From Planctomycetaceae bacterium UBA2671 (GTDB lineage: Bacteria > Planctomycetota > Planctomycetia > Planctomycetales > Planctomycetaceae): 64,000 nt of DNA. Location of the stretch: contig DEML01000009.1 in NCBI GenBank assembly GCA_002359185.1, forward strand, positions 221,674-285,673, read 5' to 3'. Of this stretch, positions 56,986 through 64,000 are shown piece by piece. The notes under the pieces are model-generated. The model worked only from the letters and a program-made list of their open reading frames with translations. It was not told the DNA's origin and made no database searches. A program made the position numbers and the translations under genes. The stretch's first letter is position 1. Each line of letters opens with the position of its first letter.

Positions 56986-59900
56986 CTATTCCTGCTCTCG
57001 TTCGTCATCTAATGTGGTCTCTTCTGAAACCGGCAAATCGAAAATTGTCCAATGTTTTTCAAGAGAATCAGCCACAACACGCACCTGATTCACACGACAA
57101 ACTCGATTGTAGGGGCAATAGCTCGTGCAATCCGGATTCGGATTCACCACGGGAAACTGAGCCTCCCGCAATGCCTGAATCATCTGTGGCAGTATCCGAT
57201 CCAACTCTTCCGCCCAGAATTCGACAAATGCCTCCCCCAGTGGTTCCAGTTTCTTCTTTCGCTTGTTGACGAATCGCGGATCGAATCCCTTCTCTTTCAT
57301 CCCCCAATAGCCAATCAACCAGGGCGTCGCCTCCGGGCCCAGCAGATTCAGGCGGATGACGGCTATCGTATATAAAGCCAACTGTAGTTGAGTCCCCCGC
57401 GAAACATCGCTCTCCTTAAACGCAGGGGGATTACCCGTTTTATAATCGATGATCGCGAAGATATTCCGTTCGTCTGCACGGCCAACATCAATCCGATCGA
57501 TCCTCCCCTCAATTCGAATTGGATTCTCTTCACTGCCAAAAAGGACCGCATCAAGTTCCTGGGTAGGTTCTGAGTCCCAATCCCATTCGTCTGATTTCTT
57601 CGTACTCCCAAAAGAAATTTCCCGGAACTTCGGTTCCAACTCCTGCTCCCAGTCGGGATCGAACTGATCGACGTATTTCGTGCTCTGTGACTGATACAAT
57701 TCCGCCCATTCGGAAATCAATTCGGTTTCAATTTCATCAATCGCTTTTTGCAAATCGCTCCCTGCAAACTGGGTTCCTGCCTTTTCATGCAGCAGTTCAA
57801 GAAACTTGCGGGATAACAATTGCCCTTTGCCTGCAGGATCTTCCTCCAGCAATTGACGCATTTCCGTTTCGTGCAGACGGGCCAGTAAATCGTGAACGAT
57901 ATTTCCCCGTTTTCGATAATCTGTTTCGAGCCTGGGCGCCACTTGAGGCTCAATCTTCAACACTCGTTTCAACAGAAATTGAAACGGACAGGACGCATAT
58001 TGTTCCAGTTGAGATGCACTGAAAGTGTAGTCTCGATGATAATGTTCCGAGACAATTTGACGTATTCGGGATTGTTGCATTTGACCTTCGTATCGGGTGA
58101 AGCCATGCTCCTCAAACCGACACGAATTCATTCGGACGGCTGCCAATAATGAATGCATCTGCCCCGCTGTCTTATTCTGCCCCAACAACCAGTTGAGCAA
58201 ACCGGCTTTACCTTCCGTCATATTTTGTACGGCAAGCAGTCGGACATCTCCCCTGGTGAGCATCGTCTGTGAAGTAGGAACCGGCGAGAGTTGCTCAACC
58301 TGAGTTTCCACTTGCGTTGACTGCCGAAATAGTGATTTCACCCCCTGGTAAAACGGACTGGCGTATTGCGGCTGACCTTTGCTGGACACGTAGGAATAAG
58401 AGAGCGTCAAATTGGTATTCGCTCGGGTGACGAGTCGATAAAAGAACTGCATTTCATCGAGATACTGCGACGTCCGATGTTCAAGCTGGACACCAAGTTC
58501 AATCCAGTCTTGCCGTTCCTGCTCGCTGTAAAAAGGCTGATTTTCAGCCGAAGCTGGAAAGGTCCCCTCCTGTAATCCCATCACAAACAGATAAGAAACA
58601 AGCAGATGACGGGCATCGGAAGCATTGAGAATCTGAACTTCACCAGCCGAGGCACGACGAGCAGGAATAACCTGCGTCTGAAATAATTCCTCCAGCCATT
58701 TCAGGAACGTCGATAAATCGACCGTGTTCTGTTTCTCCGCGAGAAGCTGATCCTGAAACTGACTCGCATCACTGAGTAAACCAACCACTAAATCCCACTC
58801 TGCAACCTCTTCGCCCTGAACTGAACTCGTTACATCCTCATCAATAAACATCTCCCGAGCGTTCGCGGTCAGTTGGCGAACAAAGTCGCTGTAACTCCGT
58901 TTCTTCTGAAAGAGTTTGAGCGTGTCATCAAGTTCGGTGAGTGTCTCAAATGCTATTTCCAGCGAAGACGAATCAATTCCCGAATTCTGCTCGGGTCGCG
59001 AGACCAGCGATTTCAATCCGGTCAGAATTTCCTGACGCCCCTGTCGCAGGTTGAGGTGCCTCAATACCTGCAGAGTGATTCCCGCCCGTTGCCCCGCCCG
59101 ATTGAATTTGCCTGTGGTTTGCGTCAGCAGCTTTTTCAACGTCGTGTAGGACCAGTCGTGAGTCGAGACATTTAACAGAGCCGACATCGATTTCGCCAGC
59201 GGAAGCGAACTGACAGAACGCGAAACATCCAGACAAAACGGGATCCCGGCATCCGTCCAGATTTCCTCAATCGCGGCTGCGGATTGCTGCAAATCCCGCG
59301 AAGTTACGAGAATTTCCTGAGCAGCGACACCGTCCAGCAACAGCAACTTCACTCGTCTGGCTGTTTCCCGGATTTCCGTCCGCGATCCTGAAGCGGCTAC
59401 CAGATTCAGGCCGCTCGAAATTTCAGCAGGCACAATCCGCCGCAAATTTCCGAACAGTTTTTCATCGATGACGGATAGCCCCGAATTCTTATCTGCAGAA
59501 GGTTTCTCAGACGAATCCGACAGCAAGATTTCATTGACTTTCAGACCTGCTTTCTGGGCTTGTTTTCGCATCAGTTGAATTGATCGAAATGGTTTCGCCC
59601 ACAAATCTTCCCGATCATCCTGGGGATCGAAAGGAAATGAGACATCCATCTCGTCTGCGTGTTTTGCCAGAGCCGTTAACACGGCATATTGCGTTGATGT
59701 GAAATCGGTAAAACCATCAACAACCACATAACTCAATTTTGGGAATGCCATCCAGTTGCCTCGGGCCAGGACTTCCCGGGCCTGCCAGAAACGACCTTCC
59801 GCATCATACTTATTTTTCTTGTGAAGAATGTCCTGATAGCGTTCGTAGAGTCGGCAAAGTTCCTCGTCTTTGTATGACTCCGGACGTTTCGTTAAAGCTT

Positions 59901-60333
59901 CCCGAAAAGTTTCTGGCCAGGTCTCATCTCTTTTCAACTCTGAGATGAATTTGGACAGCAGATTCACAAATCCGGCTGTCCCCGCCACTTTCTGGAAGTG
60001 ACGCAATTCCCGATTCTGCATCGCCTCTTCGACAATCTGCCGCAGCAACATCCGCTGCTGATCCGGTTTGAGCATCGACGTCGGCACATTCGATTTTCGC
60101 AGTAACTTTTCGGCGAACTGATCAAACGTCATTACACCCGGTTCAAAACAGCATTGAAAATCATCATTGAATAACTGAGAAATCACCTGTCGGGCTGAAC
60201 GATGAGTCGGTGTGATCCAGAGAGTCTGTCCAAATCCTCCAGCCTGCATGCCCTCCTGCAATGCGGATCGATATCGTTCCAGACAGCGTGCGGTCTTTCC
60301 CTGTCCGGTTTTTCCAGTCACAACATTCAACAT
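56986..60333 (-). CDS. addB: AddB: helicase-like nuclease subunit with Fe-S cluster
   Basis: A 1115-residue protein. It has an N-terminal P-loop GKTGQGKT (7-14), so unlike some AddB relatives the Walker A is intact, and an inactive-looking helicase body. The PD-(D/E)XK nuclease is at the C-terminus: RGNIVHDLLARLHE, EGRIDRIDVG and FAIIDYKTGNPP. Four Cys likely hold a [4Fe-4S] cluster: C782 in SCPFQFLLKR, and C1069, C1073 and C1079 in CTSYCPYNRVC. This cluster pins down the nuclease fold in AddB proteins. It is the first gene of the addB-addA-methyltransferase run. The divergent SDR gene is 305 bases away across a region with candidate operators. Confidence 0.93.
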   Translation of the reverse strand: MLNVVTGKTGQGKTARCLERYRSALQEGMQAGGFGQTLWITPTHRSARQVISQLFNDDFQCCFEPGVMTFDQFAEKLLRKSNVPTSMLKPDQQRMLLRQIVEEAMQNRELRHFQKVAGTAGFVNLLSKFISELKRDETWPETFREALTKRPESYKDEELCRLYERYQDILHKKNKYDAEGRFWQAREVLARGNWMAFPKLSYVVVDGFTDFTSTQYAVLTALAKHADEMDVSFPFDPQDDREDLWAKPFRSIQLMRKQAQKAGLKVNEILLSDSSEKPSADKNSGLSVIDEKLFGNLRRIVPAEISSGLNLVAASGSRTEIRETARRVKLLLLDGVAAQEILVTSRDLQQSAAAIEEIWTDAGIPFCLDVSRSVSSLPLAKSMSALLNVSTHDWSYTTLKKLLTQTTGKFNRAGQRAGITLQVLRHLNLRQGRQEILTGLKSLVSRPEQNSGIDSSSLEIAFETLTELDDTLKLFQKKRSYSDFVRQLTANAREMFIDEDVTSSVQGEEVAEWDLVVGLLSDASQFQDQLLAEKQNTVDLSTFLKWLEELFQTQVIPARRASAGEVQILNASDARHLLVSYLFVMGLQEGTFPASAENQPFYSEQERQDWIELGVQLEHRTSQYLDEMQFFYRLVTRANTNLTLSYSYVSSKGQPQYASPFYQGVKSLFRQSTQVETQVEQLSPVPTSQTMLTRGDVRLLAVQNMTEGKAGLLNWLLGQNKTAGQMHSLLAAVRMNSCRFEEHGFTRYEGQMQQSRIRQIVSEHYHRDYTFSASQLEQYASCPFQFLLKRVLKIEPQVAPRLETDYRKRGNIVHDLLARLHETEMRQLLEEDPAGKGQLLSRKFLELLHEKAGTQFAGSDLQKAIDEIETELISEWAELYQSQSTKYVDQFDPDWEQELEPKFREISFGSTKKSDEWDWDSEPTQELDAVLFGSEENPIRIEGRIDRIDVGRADERNIFAIIDYKTGNPPAFKESDVSRGTQLQLALYTIAVIRLNLLGPEATPWLIGYWGMKEKGFDPRFVNKRKKKLEPLGEAFVEFWAEELDRILPQMIQALREAQFPVVNPNPDCTSYCPYNRVCRVNQVRVVADSLEKHWTIFDLPVSEETTLDDEREQE

Positions 60334-60638
60334 GATGGCAAGGTACAGTTTTCGAGGGATTTCGGAGTAGAAGCCTAATTCATCAGTATTCGTCGATAAG
60401 TTTTCGCCCCTAATGAGTTATATTCAAAATCATTGTAACATCTTTGAGAAAACCGGAAACAAGGTGAGAGGACTGCATTCCCAGTTGAACCTGCATTGAT
60501 TTGACACTGAGCTACCTAGGTATATTTACCTATATTTTATACGATTTGAGAATTTAACAATTGCGTTTAGTCCGAGTCTGACTATAACCCATGATTATTA
60601 CTCCTGACTGTGTAGAATTCGAATTCTGATTTTCATCA
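60334..60638. other. Divergent intergenic region between addB and SDR gene
   Basis: A 305-base AT-rich gap holding a promoter-like TTGACA (60501-60506) and the overlapping palindromes at 60513-60532. GAATTCGAATTC at 60616-60627 is a further short palindrome close to the SDR start. No RNA gene or small protein was recognised. Confidence 0.5.
60501..60532 (+). promoter_or_regulatory. Candidate promoter with overlapping operator palindromes
   Basis: TTGACA at 60501-60506 is followed 16 bases later by TATTTA (60523-60528), a possible -10. In and after the spacer lie TACCTAGGTA (60513-60522, perfect palindrome) and TAGGTA-TATT-TACCTA (60517-60532, perfect arms), which share the middle TAGGTA. A repressor bound there would block the promoter of the SDR gene 107 bases downstream. 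The binding protein is unknown. Confidence 0.45.
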
Positions 60639-62138
60639 ATGACCGACTCCGCTATTTTTGAAACTTCCAAGACCAAAATCCTGGTGACTGGTGCCACTGG
60701 ATATATTGGTGGACGAATTGTGCCTAAACTCCTGGACTTAGGTCACCCGGTCCGTTGTCTGGTGCGCAATCCTGCCAAACTGGACTGTCGGAGTTGGCGA
60801 ACACATCCCCAGCTGGAAGTGATCGAGGGAAATGTCAGAGATCAGGAGTCGATCACGAAAGCGATGGCTGGTTGTGAAATCGCCTATTATCTGATTCACT
60901 CGATGGAATCGGCTGGGGGGGATTATGCAAAGAGAGATCGCGAACTGGCCGAGCATTTTGTTCGAGCCGCTCAAGCATGTAGTCTCAAACAGATCATTTA
61001 CCTCGGTGGACTGGGCGAACTGGGTGACGGATTGAGTCAGCACTTGAGTTCGCGCCGCGAAGTCGAATCGATTCTGAAAAGCTCTTCTGTTCCCGTCACA
61101 GCTTTTCGGGCGGCTGTTATCATCGGAGCCGGTTCCGCCTCTTTTGAAATTCTCCGCTATCTCGTCCAGCGGCTTCCCGTCATGGTAACCCCCAAATGGG
61201 TACAGACAGAATCCCAGCCGATCGGCGTTGAGAACGTCATCACCTATCTGACGGATTGTCTGAAGGTTCCAAAATCTCGTGGTAAAACCATCGACATTGG
61301 TGGCGCAGATATTGTGCGTTACGAAGAGCTGATGCGAATCATGGCACGGGAACTTGGTCTGCCAAAACGCTGGATTATTCCTGTCCCGGTCCTCACGCCA
61401 CGTTTAAGTTCGCTCTGGATCGGACTCGTCACCCCCGTCAGCTCCAAAATTGCCCGTCCGCTGGCAGAAGGTTTGAGAAATCGAACCGTATGCCGCGATG
61501 ATCTCGCCAGGCATTTGTTGCCGCAGGAGAAACTGCTAACCGTTACGGAAGCGATTCAATCGGCGCTCAATCATGTCGATCAAGGAGATATCGAAACGAA
61601 CTGGTCGATGGCAGGAAAGATTCCCGGCGATCCCGACTGGGCGGGCGGAACGGTTTATCAAGATGAACGGACGACTGAAATTGAAGCGGACGCCGAAACG
61701 GCTTACCGTGTCATCTGCACCATCGGCGGAAATCACGGCTACTGGGGTTCGGATTACTTGTGGCGATTTCGAGGCTTAATCGATCAGTTCATCGGTGGCC
61801 CCGGATTGCGACGTGGTCGTCGACATCCGACTCATTTGCGATACGGCGAAGCTGTCGACTTCTGGCGGGTCCGGAAAATCATCCCCTTGAAACAACTTAC
61901 CCTCTATGCAGAAATGTGGGTGCCGGGAGATGCCGAGTTAGACTTCACGATTGAACCAATTTCGGAATCAAAATGCCGAGTCACCCAAACGGCTCGATTT
62001 CGCCCCCGCGGCTTGACCGGAATTCTCTACTGGTACAGCGTCGCCCCCCTGCATCATTTCGTGTTTCAAGCGATGCTCAATGGCATACGCAGGGAATCCG
62101 AAGAGAATGTCCAAGAGTTACAGACTCAACCCCAGTAG
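60639..62138 (+). CDS. NAD(P)-binding SDR protein with C-terminal DUF2867
   Basis: A 499-residue protein. The N-terminal extended-SDR/NmrA-like part starts ILVTGATGYIGGRIVPKLL (TGATGYIG, 17-24), with PVRCLVRNPAKLD and an AYYLIHSM segment; the usual YxxxK is weak (the KRDRELAEHF helix takes its place), typical of atypical SDRs. The C-terminal 180 residues are a DUF2867 domain with VICTIGGNHGYWGSDYLWRFRGLIDQFIGGPGLRRGRR, VDFWRV and MWVPGDAELDF. The fusion is widespread in bacteria and of unknown function; a role in small-molecule reduction or binding is possible. It diverges from addB. Confidence 0.85.
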   Translation: MTDSAIFETSKTKILVTGATGYIGGRIVPKLLDLGHPVRCLVRNPAKLDCRSWRTHPQLEVIEGNVRDQESITKAMAGCEIAYYLIHSMESAGGDYAKRDRELAEHFVRAAQACSLKQIIYLGGLGELGDGLSQHLSSRREVESILKSSSVPVTAFRAAVIIGAGSASFEILRYLVQRLPVMVTPKWVQTESQPIGVENVITYLTDCLKVPKSRGKTIDIGGADIVRYEELMRIMARELGLPKRWIIPVPVLTPRLSSLWIGLVTPVSSKIARPLAEGLRNRTVCRDDLARHLLPQEKLLTVTEAIQSALNHVDQGDIETNWSMAGKIPGDPDWAGGTVYQDERTTEIEADAETAYRVICTIGGNHGYWGSDYLWRFRGLIDQFIGGPGLRRGRRHPTHLRYGEAVDFWRVRKIIPLKQLTLYAEMWVPGDAELDFTIEPISESKCRVTQTARFRPRGLTGILYWYSVAPLHHFVFQAMLNGIRRESEENVQELQTQPQ

Positions 62139-62180
62139 GACAGGAATCTGTCTGCAATGTCTAAAAACGTGCGATCCATC

Positions 62181-62214
62181 TAGGGGCTTCGCTGCGTTAC
62201 GACCCCAGCCACCC
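62181..62214. repeat. Half copy of GC-rich repeat (family 2)
   Basis: GGGGCTTCGCTGCGTTACGA followed by CCCCAGCCACCCA matches the right half of the element at 37566-37641. It sits between convergent genes. Confidence 0.55.
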
Positions 62215-62244
62215 ATCGCTAAGTGATCACGAACATTTCAAATA

Positions 62245-62655
62245 TCAAACTATTGGCCGATGATTATGCGGATCATCAATCGCAATGGCTTCCACTTCAA
62301 ACGGGTTATCCCGATACGCTTTCCCACCTCGTATCCAGACTACGCCAGAGAGCAGAAAATAAGCCGGCACAAAAAATGGGCCCCATTTTTCGTATTGCTT
62401 CACATGCACGCGTTCATGATTGCGAGTGAAATCCAGAGCCGCCTGATTTCGGGCGAGGATCACATGTCCGACCGTAATCGCAATTGCACCAATCGGAGTC
62501 CGCTCCAATAACCAGCAGGCTAGACCGCCCTGAAATTCGAGCGTGTGGTCAACACGTCTTCCATTGCCGCCGGTACAGCAACTGATCAAACCGATCACCA
62601 AACCGACCAGACTCCAGGGACTGACCCAGATCCATTTGAGTATTTGAATGATCAT
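62245..62655 (-). CDS. Small membrane protein with HExxH zinc-peptidase-like motif
   Basis: A 136-residue protein. One hydrophobic helix lies at about 11-27. HERVH (80-84) is an HExxH motif followed by KQYEKWGPFFVPAYF, then NPFEVEA at 117-123, whose Glu (120 or 122) could be the third zinc ligand of a gluzincin-type site. A second hydrophobic stretch is at 92-108. No named family is recognised and the protein is very short for a protease, so activity is only possible. Its ATG follows directly after the stop of the truncated gene at 62656 (TAAATG), so the two were co-translated before the IS insertion. Confidence 0.7.
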   Translation of the reverse strand: MIIQILKWIWVSPWSLVGLVIGLISCCTGGNGRRVDHTLEFQGGLACWLLERTPIGAIAITVGHVILARNQAALDFTRNHERVHVKQYEKWGPFFVPAYFLLSGVVWIRGGKAYRDNPFEVEAIAIDDPHNHRPIV

Positions 62656-62879
62656 TTATGGATTATATATAGAAGTCAAAAAACCATATTGCAATTCATA
62701 AAACACATCCAACCACTCGGAATTCGCTATCAAGTACCTTACTGGCCCGTAAAAATATTTGAACACAAAAAACGCGTTTGGATATTGAATGACACCACAA
62801 ACTTCCAGCATGTAAAAGACTGGGACAATACTGAGTGGGTAACCCAGCAAAATGATCCATGGACTTCCCCAGGAATAGT
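62656..62879 (-). pseudogene. Truncated membrane-protein gene cut by IS3 element
   Basis: The last 74 codons or so of a gene whose 5' part is lost. The frame reads HYSWGSPWIILLGYPLSIVP, then FYMLEVCGVIQYPNAFFVFK and YFYGPVRYLIANSEWLDVFY, ending in a TAA that touches the ATG of the HExxH gene. The composition (aromatic, hydrophobic, PWIILLGYPLS) suggests a small membrane protein. Upstream the frame runs into the IS end at about 62879. There is no intact start with a ribosome site, so this is most likely a remnant. The exact junction is inferred. Confidence 0.6.
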
Positions 62880-62895
62880 GGGCGCGGGGTAATGG

Positions 62896-63765
62896 TTAAG
62901 TCACTTGTACAAACTGCGCAGGGCTCAGATAGCCCAGGGCAGAATGTTTCCTGATGCGATTATAAAACACTTCGATGTATTCAAACAGGCTCGATCGAGC
63001 CTCGGAACGGGTTTTGTATCGCTCGTGGTGAACGAGTTCTTTCTTCAACGTCGCAAAAAATGACTCCATGGGAGCGTTGTCCCAACAGTTCCCTCTCCGG
63101 CTCATCGAACAGGTGATTCCCATCGAGGTCAACATCTGTTGATAAGCCTCGCTGGCGTACTGACTCCCACGGTCTGAGTGAAGCGTTAATTCTTTGAGGT
63201 CTGCATTCGACACGGCCTCCTGATCCACTGCCATCCTCAAGGCATTGACCACCAGGTCTGAGGTCATGCGTTCGGCCATCGACCAGCCTACAACCTTGCG
63301 CGTGTACATATCCAGCACTGCTGCCAGGTACAGCCAGCCCTCCTCGGTCCAGATGTAGGTGATATCACTCAGCCAAACTTCATTGCTTTTTGTCACGGCA
63401 TCAAACTGACGATCCAGATGGTTCTCAGCCACGGGCCGGGAATGATTCGAGTCCGTGGTATTTTTGAACTTCTTCCTGGTTTTTGCCTGAATTCCTGATT
63501 CTTTCATCAATTTTGCCACCGTATTCTCTGAGACCTCATAGCCGCGTTCCAGCAATTCTCTATGCATCCGAGGAGAGCCATACACTTCTCGTGTCTCCTG
63601 ATGAATCTCCTTCATGGCCTGTGTCAACTCCTGTTGATTCTCCTGGCGTATACTCATCGGACGATTCTTCCAGGTGTAATATCCACTTCGAGAAACCTCA
63701 AAGATTTCACACATCCGGGCCACTTCAAAGTCTTCCTCGTGATCGTCAATGAAGGCAAATCTCAT
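62896..63765 (-). CDS. IS3-family transposase OrfB (DDE integrase)
   Basis: A 289-residue DDE transposase. The N-terminal HTH_21 part holds VYGSPRMHREL. The integrase core (rve) has D134 in WLSDITYI, D198 in TLHSDRGSQYAS, and E234 in WDNAPMESFFATLKKEL. The last two are separated by 35 residues, the classical DD(35)E spacing. It ends at ALGYLSPAQFVQVT. Its ATG overlaps the orfA stop (ATGA), so translation is coupled, though in many IS3 elements a -1 frameshift makes the fused OrfAB. It is intact, so this copy may still be active. Confidence 0.95.
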   Translation of the reverse strand: MRFAFIDDHEEDFEVARMCEIFEVSRSGYYTWKNRPMSIRQENQQELTQAMKEIHQETREVYGSPRMHRELLERGYEVSENTVAKLMKESGIQAKTRKKFKNTTDSNHSRPVAENHLDRQFDAVTKSNEVWLSDITYIWTEEGWLYLAAVLDMYTRKVVGWSMAERMTSDLVVNALRMAVDQEAVSNADLKELTLHSDRGSQYASEAYQQMLTSMGITCSMSRRGNCWDNAPMESFFATLKKELVHHERYKTRSEARSSLFEYIEVFYNRIRKHSALGYLSPAQFVQVT

Positions 63766-64000
63766 TGATTTTCCTTCGCGAAAAAGGCTGCTGCTTTTTT
63801 TAAAATCTCTCGATCCATTCTCAGCTTGCGATTCTCCTCGCGTAGCTGCCGCAACTCTTCTCGTTCGGATTCCGACAACTTCTCGTTGGACTTCGATTCT
63901 TTGCCGCTCATGAGCTTCTCTTTCCAGTTGCGTAAAACACTGACATGAATATCGAGACGTCGAGCCGCCTCGGCCAGCGGATAATGCTGCTCGGTCACCA
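63762..64000 (-). CDS. IS3-family transposase OrfA, C-terminal part
   Basis: At least 79 codons, open to the window edge. The visible part contains the HTH end AEAARRLDIHVSVLRNWKEK and a coiled segment EREELRQLREENRKLRMDREILKKAAAFFAKENQ-type leucine zipper, typical of OrfA. The apparent GTG at 63998 is probably an internal Val of a longer OrfA. It binds the IS ends and supplies the N-terminus of the fused transposase. Confidence 0.9.
   Translation of the reverse strand, partial: VTEQHYPLAEAARRLDIHVSVLRNWKEKLMSGKESKSNEKLSESEREELRQLREENRKLRMDREILKKAAAFFAKENQ

Larger units (their letters stand above)
62879..64000 (-). mobile_element. IS3-family insertion sequence, 3' end and most of orfAB (runs off window)
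   Basis: The element carries orfA (partial) and orfB with the usual 4-base overlap. The plus-strand end near 62879 reads TGGGCGCGGGGTAATGG, compatible with the TG start of IS3 terminal repeats, but the other end lies outside the window, so the repeats and target duplication cannot be checked. Confidence 0.85.

Overview
The window looks like a chromosomal segment of a planctomycete, most likely order Planctomycetales. Base composition is moderate, roughly half G+C by eye. The main evidence is two DUF1559 proteins that start with a prepilin-type methylation motif and end in the 'H...DG' signature typical of that phylum. Supporting evidence is a planctomycete-style membrane pseudokinase, large PQQ-type beta-propeller secretory proteins, many long N-terminal extensions, sparse operons and long intergenic gaps. 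No rRNA, tRNA or CRISPR array was seen. Genus and species cannot be told from the sequence alone.

Layout. 1-12.5 kb: the tail of a SpoU/TrmH RNA methylase, a transmembrane pseudokinase, a degenerate SthA-like flavoprotein, a tandem pair of large membrane-anchored SPFH/Band 7 proteins, a DUF1559 gene coupled to a small lipoprotein and divergent from an MntR regulator, ybeY, a membrane protein with Cys pairs and a CDF zinc exporter. 12.7-31 kb: a 1731-residue PQQ/TPR-like protein, then a plus-strand run made of a RimK ligase fused to an RCK_C domain, an aspartoacylase-like hydrolase, a CorA Mg channel, a DUF502 protein, a histidine kinase and a CPXCG mini-protein. After these come an ExeA-like ATPase with a very acidic tail, PhoH and the 7TM-HD phosphodiesterase PgpH. 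31-45 kb: PutA, a secreted PQQ protein, a CAP protein, an FAD monooxygenase, RidA, a second DUF1559/lipoprotein pair, an S41 protease, an unrecognised protein and an NtrC-type regulator. 45-52.3 kb: mostly poorly known membrane or exported proteins, DUF817, an AT-rich coiled-coil/TPR gene and a Gfo/Idh/MocA oxidoreductase. 52.3-64 kb: a THUMP-like methyltransferase overlapping addA, then addB, an SDR/DUF2867 gene, a small HExxH membrane protein, and an IS3 element that cuts into the gene just upstream of the HExxH gene and runs off the window.

How genes may work together. AddA and AddB form one helicase-nuclease for double-strand break processing. PhoH, PgpH and YbeY belong to a widely conserved RNA/c-di-AMP neighbourhood, here with ybeY about 17 kb away. 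The RimK-RCK_C and aspartoacylase-like pair probably adds and removes a carboxylate amino acid, and the RCK_C domain suggests small-ligand control. The two SPFH proteins probably assemble into one membrane-bound cage. The NtrB-like kinase and the NtrC-like regulator are both orphans in this window and could be partners.

The non-coding DNA is rich in small palindromic repeats. At least four dispersed families were found by eye, along with several factor-independent terminators and two candidate operators. The best leads are the SPFH pair with vault-like repeats, the palindromes next to mntR, the RimK-RCK_C fusion, the overlapping palindromes between addB and the SDR gene, and the IS-truncated operon with a compact HExxH protein.
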